From positions 18,943,665 to 19,007,664 of the forward strand of contig NC_079424.1 of assembly GCF_026213295.1 (NCBI RefSeq): a stretch of DNA of 64,000 bases, given 5' to 3'. The notes beneath the pieces are model-generated. The model searched no databases, was not told the origin of the DNA, and saw only the letters and a program-made list of their open reading frames with translations. Shown here one piece after another: positions 12,857 to 23,325 of this stretch (the stretch's first letter is position 1; the number at the start of each line of letters is the position of its first letter). The stretch is from Gadus chalcogrammus. Lineage: Eukaryota > Chordata > Actinopteri > Gadiformes > Gadidae. Position numbers and translations under genes: made by a program.

Positions 12857-14018
12857 GGACTGCGGTCATGCCAGCCGACTCATCGAGATCGGCGGTCATG
12901 CCAGCCGACCCAGTTTTTTGCCGTACCTGTATATACTAGCCATTACGGTAATAGCGTCTCAGAACTAGTTTAAAGTAAAAGCATTCGTCGGGTAGCCTAC
13001 ATACAAAAAGACAGTCAATAAAAGCAAATACTATCAAAGGAAGTGTACGGCCGTTGTGGTATTTACTTTCAAAATAAAAGCCCACCAAACATTCCAATCT
13101 GAGACATATTACAAATGATTTTGGATTCGATTTAAAAGAAAATGCCCTGTTATTCCATGCTCATTTCACTTCAGGGTTATAGTTCACAACCCCATAGGGT
13201 CACCGAAGAAGTTCCAGAACATTCTGATGTGGAGTTTCAAAACAAAAGCCCAGATTCCAATATGAGACATATTACAATGATTTTGGATTCGATTTAAAAG
13301 AAAATGCCCTGTTATTCCAGGCTCATAAAAAAGCAGGGCGATAGTTCAAGACCCCATAGGGTCACCCAAGAAGTTTCAGGACATTCTGATGTGTAGTTCC
13401 AAAATAAAAGCCAACCAAATATGAGACATATTACATATGATTTTGGATTCAATTTAAAAGAAAGTGCCCTGTTATTCCAGGCTCATTTCACTTCAGGGTT
13501 ATAGTTCAACCCCCCATAGGGTAACCTATGGAAGCATATATGTAGCAAAATTCAAATGGCAATGCAATTTGGAATTACATTATGCATTTGACAATTCATT
13601 ATGCAATTTTATAATGTAATTTGTAAATACGTTATTCAAAGTGTATTTTAACATGCAAAGTGACAATGCAATCCTCAATTAAATTTGCAAAAGTTATAAC
13701 AATACAAATAGAATAACATTTTGTCAAATTCTTTGAGTTCCTTTATACAAATTGAAAAGCTATAGCGTCCCCGTGATTGCAATCCACTTCGCCACGCTCC
13801 GTGTGTTGCGATATTCAAATGACATTTCAATCCGCAAAACGGAATCCTAAACGGAATCCAAAGAGGGAATCCAAAGAGGAATCCAAAGAGGAATCCAAAA
13901 AGTCAATATGCAAAGTGGCAAACGTATCAGCCAATCAGCGTCTGGGCGGGAACTATGTCACTTGCTCGTAATTTCCTTGTTCACTTCTAGTTCGTATGTG
14001 TCAGGTCCATGGTCACCA

Positions 14019-14141
14019 ATGGAGATTATTGATACGCTCCGAAGTTTGGCCGATGATGTGGAGAACAATCGTGTTGAAGACACAGATGCAGTAGATAGAG
14101 TGCGTGTTCTGGGAGATAGGATAGACGACTTATCCTCACTG
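14019..14141 (+). pseudogene. Retained first exon of a transposase-like gene
   Basis: This is a 41-codon frame from an ATG in good context (CACCAATGG), beginning MEIIDTLRSLADDVENNRVE and continuing with an acidic helical stretch ending DDLSSL. It is immediately followed by a GTACGT splice donor. I recall similar short acidic N-termini opening integrase-core-containing proteins of fish IS3EU-like elements; this is a recollection, not a search. No further transposase exons remain, so the copy is truncated. Confidence 0.5.
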
Positions 14142-14243
14142 GTACGTTTTGACGCCAGTGTGGTAAACACAAAGATTTCCCAAGTGCTGCCTACAGGCAC
14201 TGGGTGCGAAACATAGGGTCGGGAGACCCACCGTCTCCACCCA

Positions 14244-14383
14244 CTCCTCACCTACAAAGCTCTCCACAACCTAGCCCCCAGTTACCTCTGGGACCTCCTC
14301 CAAGAATACACTCCCTCCCGCTCCCTCCGCTCAACCTCTGCTGGACTACTATGTATCCCCACATCACGACTCATTACGAATGG
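14244..14383 (+). pseudogene. Fragment of LINE reverse-transcriptase C-terminus
   Basis: The plus-strand frame reads LLTYKALHNLAPSYLWDLLQ and continues EYTPSRSLRSTSAGLL. This is the hallmark C-terminal stretch of fish non-LTR retrotransposon polymerases. Only about 46 codons are present, with no 3' tail and no flanking duplication, so this is an internal scrap captured in the nested transposon. Confidence 0.8.
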
Positions 14384-15233
14384 GGGGGGTCATTCAGCTG
14401 TGGAGATACCCTTGGAGACAATAGAAAGTGACGTAGTTCCCGCCCAGACGCTGATTGGCTGATACGTTTGCCACTTTGCATATTGACTTTTTGGATTCCT
14501 CTTTGGATTCCTCTTTGGATTCCGTTTTGGATTCCGTTTTGCGGATTGAAATGTCATTTGAATATCGCAACACACGGAGCGTGGCGAAGTGGATTGCAAT
14601 CACAGGGATGGTATAGCTTTTCAATTTGAATAAAGGAACTCAAAGAATTTGACAAAATGTTATTGTATTTTTATTGTTATAACTTTTGCAAATGTAATTG
14701 AGGATTGTATTGTCACTTTGCATATTAAAATACACTTTGAATAACGTATTTACAAATTACATTATGAAATTGCATAATGCATTGTCAATTGCATAACGTA
14801 ATTACTTATTGAATTGCAAATTGCAAATTGCATTGCCATTTGAATTTTGCTACATATATGCTTCCATAGTAACCCACGAAGTTTCAGAACATTCTGATGT
14901 GGAGTTTCAAAATAAAAGCCAACCAAAATGTCCAATATGAGACATATTACATATGATTTTGGATTACATTTAAAATAAAATGCCCTGTTATTCCAGGCTC
15001 AGGGCGATTGTTCAAGACACCATAAGGTCACCCAAGAAGTTTCAGGACATTCTGATGTGTAGTTTCAAAATAAAAGCCCACTAGATATTGAAATATGAGA
15101 CATTAGATATTATTTAGGTATGATCTTTGGATTAGATTTAAAAGGAAACGCCCTCATTCCACTTCAGGGTCATAGGTCAGAACCCCATAGTGATACTCAA
15201 GAAGTTTCAGGATATTATGATGCGTAGTCTCAA

Positions 15234-15294
15234 ATTAAAAGCCCACTAGATATTGAAATATGAGACTTATATTTCAATATCTAGTGGGCTTTTA
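15234..15294. repeat. Near-perfect palindrome at the foldback centre
   Basis: Arms of about 27 bp containing GCCCACTAGATATTGAAATAT face each other across a 7-bp spacer (15261-15267). This marks the turning point of the repeat-unit orientation within the foldback hAT element. Confidence 0.9.
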
Positions 15295-16277
15295 ATTAGA
15301 CATTACACATCAGAATATCCTGAAACTTCTTGGGTGACACTATGGGGTCTTAAACTTTGACCCTGAAGTGGAATGAGTCTGGAATAACAGGGAGTTTCCT
15401 TTTAAATTGAAACCAAAAAAATATGTAATAAGTCTCATATGTCAATATCTAGTGGGCTTTTAATTTGAAACTACACATCAGAGTATCCTGAAACTTCTTG
15501 GGTATCACTATGGGGTTGTGAACTATAACCATGAAGTAAAATGAGCCTGAAATAACAGGGCATTTTCTTTTAAATTGAATCCAAAATCATATGTAATATG
15601 TCTCATATTGGAATTCTTGGTGGGCTTTTATTTTGAAACTCCACATCAGAATGTTTTGAAACTTCGTGGGTTACCGTATGGTTTTGAACTATAACTCTGA
15701 AGTGAAATGAGCCTGGAATAACAGGGCATTTTCTTTTAAATTTAATCCAAAATCATTTGTAATATGTCTCAGATTGGAATGTTTGGTGGGCTTTTATTTT
15801 GAAAGTAAATACCACAACGGCCGTACACTTCCTTTGATAGTATTTTCTTTTATTGACTGTCTTTTTGTATGTACCCGACGAATGCTTTTATTTTAAACTA
15901 GTTCTGAGACGCTATTACCGTAATGGCTAGTATATACAGGTACGGCAAAAAACTGGGTCGGCTGGCTTGACCGCCAATCTCGATGAGTCGGCTGGCATGA
16001 CCGCAGTTAAAAGGGGTAGGGGGCAATAGCAAAAATCTTGCCTAGGGCACCAAATTGGTCAGAGCCGGCCCTGCATGCGGGTGTCTTCATTCATAAAAAA
16101 TGAAAACATTCGGGAGTATGCAATAATACATATTCTAAAGAGGTCAGAGACTCCGTGCACAGCCCCGCCTTCCCCAGTGAACCAAGAAAGCCCGCGCCGT
16201 GACGAACGGGGGATTTGACCCCCTCGGTTTTACACAGGAAACCGAAACGGCTCGGCAGTGTCGAAAGACCTATGTAG

Positions 16278-18260
16278 CAGGGGCGGATCTAGAAAAATAT
16301 TCATGGGGTGGCAAGAGGGGGACAGGAGATTTTGAGGGGTGGCACCCTCTGGCAGAAGTATATACAGTATGCCGATTTAATTAAAGCCATATCAATCAAT
16401 ATTTACTTGGATAGCCCCCACATTTAGATATTTTGACTCAATAACATAATATTTAATTTATTGTGGGATGAGTAAAGCCTTACATTTAAACATAAAAGGT
16501 TTCAGACAAAATTTAATAAATTATTACTGAATAATTACAAAATCAACCTGCCTTACAACAAACACCTGCACTATTACACCAGCAGGGGCATGGGGCTAAA
16601 AATATATGCAAAGAGAGCTGCAATATGTACTTTAGTTAACAATAAGTTGGCATTGGTCCATGAGATATTCCTATCAGATGTCAATCATCAGTCCAACTTG
16701 AGTGCAAATATCACTTTATTCACAGATTCCAATAATTTACATACAATGCCACCCTCAAAGTGCGGTGACATAGAATAACTCCCAAAGTAGAGTGTATTAC
16801 CTGCATGCTTGGAAGAGCCAAATGGGGATTCAGGGGAAGTGCTATCAAAGATTTCCCTCTCTTTCTTTTTTTATATCTTTAATTTCTAAGTATTTAAGAC
16901 CTTTTGGGTTTACCTTATTATTTTTTTTGCTCTTGATGTGAAGCTTGTTTTATTATTAATTATTGATTGATTATTAACCCACGAAGTTTCAGAACATTCT
17001 GATGTGGAGTTTCAAAATAAAAGCCAACCAAAATGTCCAATATGAGACATATTACATATGATTTTGGATTACATTTAAAATAAAATGCCCTGTTATTCCA
17101 GGCTCAGGGCGATTGTTCATGATTGCTTGGAAGAGCCAAATGGGGATTCAGGGGAAGTGCTATCAAAGATTTCCCTCTCTTTCTTTTTTTATATCTTTAA
17201 TTTCTAAGTATTTAAGACCTTTTGGGTTTACCTTATTATTTTTTTTGCTCTTGATGTGAAGCTTGTTTTATTATTAATTATTGATTGGTTATTAACTTAT
17301 ATTGGTTTATAAAAGTTCAGACAGGTGTGCAATCAAGTAGATTAGAGATGGCCATTTGTAAATAATTTACAGAAGATGACTTGCATTTTGCTGTCCAAGT
17401 ACCTGTTACTTGGTTCAATGACAATAAAGTTTAATATAATCAAATCGAATGACTGTTGATACAAAAGGAGGCACATGAAGTTAACGGTCAGGAAAACCAG
17501 CTGAGTGTAGAAGGGTTTGTGTTTGTTAGCGCGTCTTTAGCGCGGATTGCAATTCTTATTGCAGCATGCAGGGTTATGCGAGAAACATACAGAGGGACGC
17601 GGTCGTTGAGCTCCGCCGCCCCACATTGCATGACACGTTAAACTCAACTAGAATCGCCACCATCAATTTGATATCAACAAAACAAAAATAGTCGGAAAGC
17701 CTACAGAAACTATAGATAGTTAATGTGACAATCACATTATTAAAAATAAACTTGGAGCAATGATTTACTGAGGAACTATTTTTTTGGGAGTTGCTTTTGC
17801 CGCCCCACCTGCCCATACGGCACGCGCCTGCTATGCAGCTATAAGGCATTCCAATCTTAACTTAAGTCTTTAACTATGATGTTTCTGTAATACACAGCCC
17901 TGCTCTTTTCTAATTATTATAATTTCTTTATAGATAGACGGTTGATCAGTATTACCTCAAGAATGTAGTCTCTCTGCCGCGCCACTTGCTTCGTTCGTTT
18001 GGAGGACTCTCGCGCCTTCCTTGTATTCAAGATCAGTGCCGGCGGGAGTCTCGGGGAGGGGGGGCGGGGGGCAGGCGGGATGGGGCAATATTTCCTGGTT
18101 GCATTCACTTGCAGTCGTACTTTTGAAACTCGCTTTTGTAAATGTCTTTTTTGTAAAAAAAAGAAAAATTGCGCTGCCAACTGGGGTGGCAGCTGGGGTG
18201 GCAAGGCTTTTTTTAGGGTGGCAGTTGCCACCCCATGCCACCCCAGTAGATCCGCCCCTG
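16278..18260. mobile_element. hAT-like element (2.0 kb), non-autonomous
   Basis: The termini CAGGGGCGGATCTAG and (C)TAGATCCGCCCCTG-type sequence are flanked by a perfect 8-bp duplication CTATGTAG (16270-16277, 18261-18268). Subterminal GGGTGGCA motifs occur on both sides. The interior is AT-rich without a transposase frame. It contains the duplicated segments at 16807-17296, described separately. Confidence 0.92.
16807..17296. repeat. Tandem 172-bp duplication split by a 144-bp copied insert
   Basis: Sequence 16807-16978 recurs at 17125-17296 with one visible mismatch. The spacer 16976-17119 is identical over 144 bp to 14871-15014 in the neighbouring foldback element. All offsets are constant, so no indels intervene. 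Confidence 0.93.
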
Positions 18261-18269
18261 CTATGTAGC

Positions 18270-18856
18270 CAGGGTTCGAGTTAGGTGGGAGCCAGTGGGA
18301 GCTGAGCTCCCATTGAGAGAGGTCTGGCTCCCATGAAAGCAGCAAAGAAAAATATCTGTGGGGGTCTCTGAAAATACAGAAGCATAATATTGTAATTAGA
18401 AATAAAGCAAATTTCCCTTCCACATGCAGTTATATTGACGTTACGGTTAAGTGGGATAATAGAACGCCGGTCATTATCGGGAAAATAAGCCCAGACAGGG
18501 ACAACCGGACACCGACTCGAAACGGAGGTGCTTCGATCTGAAGGGGCTTATTTTCGATAATGAGCGGCTACTTGCCAAACAAAAAAACTTCACAAGGTGT
18601 TTTTTTTACATTTTATTTGTAACCAACTTACCATACATAGTGTTGATCAGCAGAGAAATAGTTAGCCAAAGACGTTGACGTCGCTTAGCAACCGAAGAAG
18701 CTGGCGTTGTTGTGAAGGGCCCATGCAAGTGAACGGAGCGTTCCACGGCATAGAGAACCCCCGTCAAAATTCAGCGCAAGGCCGGTATACGGTCTCCCCC
18801 CACCGTCAACAACTTTAAGAGACCCCCACAGAGATGGAATCATAACTCGAACCCTG
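18270..18856. mobile_element. Short inverted-repeat element (hAT-like), 587 bp
   Basis: The perfect 14-bp termini CAGGGTTCGAGTTA are inverted. Subterminal inverted CTGTGGGGGTCTCT motifs lie at 18355-18368 and 18819-18832. The flanks resemble a degraded duplication (TATGTAGC versus CCTATAGC). Inside, 18467-18492 and 18543-18568 form another inverted pair (CATTATCG...AAATAAGCCC), suggesting an older nested insertion. No coding is present. Confidence 0.75.
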
Positions 18857-19216
18857 CCTATAGCCTACCTACTTCATCCTCCCCAACAATATGGGCAGGA
18901 TCGACCAAGCTCTCCTTATAGGGTCAATAATAGCCTCGTTTGAATGATAATGTATGAATGGAACGTGGCATTTTTAATGTCTACAACTATTCTATACTAG
19001 AGAGCCAATCAATGCAACCTTATGCAGAATCAGATAAAGTCTGCTCTCTTGCTGCGCAAAATATATGTTTTAAAAACCAGCACATTAAGATAAATGTAGT
19101 TGTCACACAAGCTACTTTGGATTTTTGTAACATGGAATTATTTCAGGGGGGGGAATGCCGTGAATAAATGTATGCACAGCGTTCAGGATTAGGACTGATA
19201 TATCCCACATGAAAAA

Positions 19217-20035
19217 ATTCTATAGTTTACTATAGTAAATAAACTATAGTATACCCTATATATACTATAGTAAATATCATAGTGTTTTTTAACCTTACTA
19301 TAATAGTTTTACTACAGTAAACTATAGTATACTACAGAAAATTCTATAGTTGACTATAGTAAATAAACTATAGTATACCCTATATATACTAGTAAATAGT
19401 GTAGTGTTTTTGAACCTTACTATAGTAAACTATAGTATACTACAGAAAATTCTATAGTTTACTATAGTAAATAAACTACAGTACACCCTATATATACTAT
19501 AGTAAATATTGTAGTGTTTTTGAACCTTACTATAGTAGTTTTACTACAGTAAACTACAGAAAATTCTATAGTTTACTATAGTAAATAAACTATAGTATAC
19601 CCTATACTATAGTAAATAGTGCAGTGTTTTTGAACCTTACTATAGTAAACTATATTATACTACAGAAAATTCTATAGTTTACTATAGTAAATAAACTACA
19701 GTACACCCTATATATACTATAGTAAATATTGTAGTGTTTTTGAACCTTACTATAGTAGTTTTACTACAGTAAACTATAGTATACTACAGAAAACTGCAGT
19801 TTTATTACTACAGTATACCACCTATATACTACTACAGTAAACTATAGTATACTACAGAAAACTGCAGTTTTATTACTACAGTATACCACATATATACTAC
19901 TACAGTAAACTATAGTATACCACAGTAAACTGCAGTTTTATTACTACAGTATACTACATTATATACTACTACAGTTTACTTCATAAACTACAATCTACTG
20001 AAGTAAATTACAGAACTTTTATTATACTTTTATTT
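19217..20035. repeat. Palindromic TTTACTATAGTAAA satellite array
   Basis: The basic motif TTTACTATAGTAAA is self-complementary. It is organised into five higher-order units of about 105-123 bp, starting at ATTCTATAG near 19217, 19340, 19449, 19563 and 19668. About three units of roughly 66 bp with ACTGCAGTTTTATTACTACAG follow (19790-19985). Confidence 0.92.
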
Positions 20036-20521
20036 TGCTATAGAATACTACAATTACGATACCATAGTAATATATATACTGCATTACAATAACTGCATTA
20101 TGCAGTATTTTGTTGTTCTTTTAACTATGTCATTGTACTTTACCTAATGGATATTTTCAACTGTATCACTTTTTGTTGTTGCCATTTTTAACCATAGTGC
20201 TGTAACAATAATTCACTGCACATAAATTAGGCTTACAACCACCATTAACAGTGTTTTCTACAGACTGCTATAATACAAAAAAAATAGAACAAAAGTTTAA
20301 CTTTCTTTAAACAGTTGATAATTTATTGTTTCTGAAATTTGGCAGCATTGTTTAGCTTTTGTCGTATAAATGCTTTTATGTTCGTATCAGTTACGTAGGT
20401 GAACTTCAACTTTGCAGCATCTGTGGGAATACACACACACACACAAACACATACAAGAAAGATGAGCATGAGAATGAGGGTATCACTCAACCAACATCTT
20501 TTCTCATTTCTATATACCTAC

Positions 20522-20705
20522 CTGTTATTTCAACAAGGTCCTGTTTGGCTAGGCCAGGTTTTCCTTCTGTGCAGCTGCTGGATGACTGGCCAGTCACTGA
20601 ATGGCCTGCCATATATTCCCTGGTATACATCCCATGTAGGAGATCATTTATGAACTTCTGGGGGCTTTGGAAGGAGCATTGCTCCACAAGTCCTTTTGGA
20701 ATGAC
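20522..20705 (-). CDS. BEN-domain-like exon
   Basis: This minus-strand exon between an AAAG acceptor and a GTAGGT donor opens VIPKGLVEQCSFQSPQKFIN and continues DLLHGMYTREYMAGHSVTGQ, then KPGLAKQDLVEITG. The spacing of the Pro-x-Lys-Phe, Tyr, hydrophobic, Ser-(Val)-Thr-Gly and Leu...Ile positions matches the BEN fold, a DNA- or chromatin-binding module. Its phase is compatible with the proline-rich exon upstream (20888-21106). The final part of the domain after the donor is not located. The BEN call is moderate and rests on pattern memory. Confidence 0.5.
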
Positions 20706-20887
20706 CTTTAATGCAAGTAGATAACATTACCACAAATATACTTCAACATACAGCAGAATAGCGTCTTACCTCAATGATATATATATGCATTTAGATTAAC
20801 CGAGTGTACGGCTGATGCATTTAGAAAAACAGTGCAACTGAAACTCAGTAACTTAACCTATACAAATAAAGTCAAACAGATTCTTAC

Positions 20888-21106
20888 AGAGTGACCCAGG
20901 GCGTCTGTTGCTGATGCTGATGATGGACCTAGAGCTGGTGATGGGTCTTCTGTTGCTGGTGCTGGAACTGCTGTTGGTGCTGGTGATAGTGTTGGTTCTG
21001 GTCTTGGTGTTGGTGTTGGTATTGGTGTTGTCGTTGGTTTTGGTGCTGAGCGAAGAAACTCCTCCATCTTCTGCAAACGTCTGGCAGCACTGAGCAAAGG
21101 ATTCAT
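20888..21106 (-). CDS. Proline-rich exon of the BEN-like gene
   Basis: A 73-codon minus-strand frame from ATG at 21106 starts MNPLLSAARRLQKMEEFLRS. A low-complexity Pro/Thr/Ala/Glu linker encoded by (TTGGTG)-like DNA follows. It ends ...DALGHS at a GTAAGA donor. Splicing to 20705 is in phase (GHS|VIPK). An upstream in-frame TAA near the AAG/GCT junction means either the ATG is the start or an internal acceptor is used. Confidence 0.45.
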
Positions 21107-21189
21107 AATAGCCTTTTAGCTAACATCTAAAACAGAAAAACCCTTGTGTAAAAAAAAAAAAAAGTTTTCAACAATAGCATTACATTTCA

Positions 21190-21277
21190 ATGTTGCTATT
21201 TTTGCCTTGAGAGAATCATTTTCCCTCTGCAGCCTGTGGTTGTACTCCCTCAACAGCTCACAAGATGGGTGATGGCA
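21190..21277 (-). CDS. Short coiled-coil exon, HECT/BEN island
   Basis: Following a TTATTTTCAG acceptor, the minus strand reads CHHPSCELLREYNHRLQREN and continues DSLKAKIATLK, a heptad-like coiled coil. It opens in phase 0, compatible with the end of the exon at 21632-21832. The HECT-like gene could therefore splice into it, or it may belong to the BEN-like gene. The 3' border (possible GTAATG donor) is uncertain. Confidence 0.35.
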
Positions 21278-21631
21278 CTGAAAATAAAAATTCCATTAAA
21301 AAAGCTGACATGATCCTATGACAAACAGAAGATGTACATAGAGTTAAGGGTTACATCAAGACGAGGGATGAGCCTGTTATAGCATACTTAGTGTTTTACA
21401 GTAAGCATGTTTTTTAATTATATATATATATATAAAAAAGGCAAAGCGATTGGGGTGGTGGGCAAGTAATGTAGTCGGTGTCTGAACCCTCGTGCGATCT
21501 GTAGATAATTCACATTGTTTATTTTGAATGGGACTGAACAGTGTTCCAGTGTGCTATAAAAATCATGCACAAGCAATTCACCATCTGTTGTACACTAGAA
21601 TGCAATTCGTTACATTTAAGTCTAAACTTAC

Positions 21632-21832
21632 CTCGTAGTACTTCAAACCCTCAACTAACTGATCATAGCAGCTCTGTCGTTGAATGACGACATGGAAAAG
21701 TATTGCATTCTGCACAAATGCATCTTTGTTGTCCATGCTGACTGGGTTCGGAAGACCTTCGAGTTGGTATCTCCATGAGTCACAGCATTCCACTGCTTGC
21801 TCCAGCTCCTCTGTGGTTAATGCTTGATCAAC
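21632..21832 (-). CDS. HECT-like gene, exon 10 (VDQALTTEE...)
   Basis: 67 codons, phase 0 on both sides, between a TTAAG acceptor and a GTAAGT donor. It reads VDQALTTEELEQAVECCDSW and continues to QLVEGLKYYE. It is a helical region similar to that following the HECT N-lobe in fish G2E3-like proteins. Confidence 0.6.
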
Positions 21833-21942
21833 CTTAAGGTGCAATCGAAAAATAAGGATATGATAGATGCATTCAGAATTTAAATAAATACCTCAGAAAC
21901 TGGGATTGAAGCGAATAACATTTTATCACACTCATATCATAC

Positions 21943-22170
21943 CTTCTTCAGGGCTTCTCTCAGTTCCATGTCAGCTACATCATCTGGAGTGACCTTCAAC
22001 TGAAAGATGTGTCCTGTCAGAAGGTAGTCCACTACCAGAGGAGAAAGGCTGGAGGGCTGGAGGTTCACCACCCTGGACGATGATGGTAGACATCATCTGT
22101 CCAATAGTGCGGTACACTCCATTCTGCACATGAGAAATGTTCATTCTTGGAGTGAAGCCATTTAGAGACT
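21943..22170 (-). pseudogene. HECT-like gene, exon 9, with +1 frame break
   Basis: After a CCTAG acceptor the frame reads ESLNGFTPRMNISHVQNGVY then RTIGQMMSTIIVQGGEPPAL, a HECT-type segment. It then loses register. The expected continuation (PLVVDYLLTG...PDDVADMELREALKK) is present but one base out of phase, around 22045-22060. The exon is 228 nt; 227 would be needed to keep phase with its neighbours. Confidence 0.7.
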
Positions 22171-22722
22171 CTAGGACAAAAGGACAAAAAGCAATTTGTT
22201 TATTCAGTAAAGACAACTAGAATCACTCAAGATATCATACAATAATCTGAATACCATTAACCTATAACAGAAATACTGTATATGGAATAGAATTTTTGAA
22301 TAGGCAAAAACACATTTATACTGCATGCATAAACTGCAAGGGATTGGCATAAAGTTACATGTTACAAGGTTTGTTGAAGATGTGTTGGGTTTTAAGTTTT
22401 TGAGTACCCATTTTCATTCAGATATCTATTATCTTGAGGTGAGAAGTCAAGGGCATACATTTAGCCTAACTTATTATTTGTTATTGCTATTTAGCCCCCT
22501 TCCAACAAGCTAGCATGACCACTATAGCCTCTGAAAGACAGAAATGTCGACAAAGAAAGCCAGTATCCTTTAATTGGCTAATAAAGCGCCAATTATGTAT
22601 GTTACCCAAACTTTAAGAGGGCAGCTTACCCAGTATGCAAGTAAAATAATTTTACCACCACAGCACAGAAGTACATTTGATGTAAAGTGCATAACAATTA
22701 TGCAAAAAAAAAAAAAGATTAC

Positions 22723-23012
22723 CTTCAAATGCTCCACTCTCTTTGAAGATGGCTTTCACAAGCAGACGGAAGAATTCTCGCCGTGGCCCTCCGAGGTCTT
22801 CTCCATCTTCGTTGGTGCCTTCGTCACTGGCAAAGGCGACATACAGCAGATCGGTGCACTCAGTGAATTTCCGTCTACTAAACTGTCGGAGGGCAGTTGT
22901 CCACACGTTCCCTCGGCTGATGTAGATTGGTCTGTATGCTTCTGTGACAACCCTCTCACTGTGAGCTTTCACAATTCCTGTCATTTCTTCTATGCTCAAA
23001 CTTTCTGCAAAC
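22723..23012 (-). CDS. HECT-like gene, exon 8 (HECT N-lobe start)
   Basis: 290 nt between a TGAAG acceptor and a GTAATC donor. The frame reads FAESLSIEEMTGIVKAHSER and later SRGNVWTTALRQFSRRKFTE and EDLGGPRREFFRLLVKAIFK. The RGNVW, D/EG...DLGGPRREF and RLL positions are the classic HECT N-lobe signature. Phases match exon 7 (AG|G) and exon 9 (G|AG). Confidence 0.8.
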
Positions 23013-23125
23013 CTTCAGAACATAAAGGATAATGATTATTACCAGCACACATGAAAGCCACACTGACTCACTCTAATTTTGACTGGTGCAACACTGAAAG
23101 TTAAAAATGAGCAAAGCAAGTATAC

Positions 23126-23215
23126 CTTGAATCCTGTAAGGGCTGCACAGACTCTTCTAAAAGACTGCGTCTGATGGCCTCCTCAATGGCTTCATCTTCT
23201 TCAATATCAATAGGA
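23126..23215 (-). CDS. HECT-like gene, exon 7 (acidic/UIM-like helix)
   Basis: 90 nt. With the preceding exon it reads FIPIDIEEDEAIEEAIRRSL then LEESVQPLQDSR. The EDEAIEEAIRRSLLEE run resembles a ubiquitin-interacting motif (acidic patch, then A-x-x-x-S). Phases fit both neighbours. Confidence 0.65.
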
Positions 23216-23325
23216 CTGTTAATTAAGACACAAGGATAAAAGATTAATTCCCTAACAAAATGGACCAACATAAAATGTAACAAATATTACATGAGAAAAC
23301 CTTAAGTTAATACATATAACTGTAC

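Larger units (their letters stand above)
13527..14868. mobile_element. Nested IS3EU-like transposon with approximately 440-bp inverted repeats
   Basis: The termini TATGGAAGCATATATGTAGC and its inverse are flanked by the 6-bp duplication GTAACC (13521-13526, 14869-14874). The arms of about 440 bp (13527-13970 and 14415-14868) are near-mirror images with a few indels and include repeated GGAATCC units. The central 440 bp is unique and holds a transposase-like first exon and a LINE fragment. A 6-bp duplication with TA...TA ends fits the IS3EU superfamily as I recall it. The superfamily name is inference; the transposon structure is directly visible. Confidence 0.85.
12559..16073. mobile_element. 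Foldback hAT-like element (3.5 kb), non-autonomous
   Basis: The termini CAGGCCCGGCTCTG and CAGAGCCGGCCCTG are inverted with one mismatch. They are flanked by a perfect 8-bp duplication CATGCGGG (12551-12558, 16074-16081). Inside, 12865-13075 is mirrored by 15790-16010. Repeat units of about 165 bp follow in one orientation (near 13067, 13235, 13400, 14903, 15063, 15228). A palindrome centred near 15264 comes next, and then units in the reverse orientation (near 15270, 15455, 15625, 15790). There is no hAT transposase frame. A second transposon (13527-14868) has inserted between units. Confidence 0.92.
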
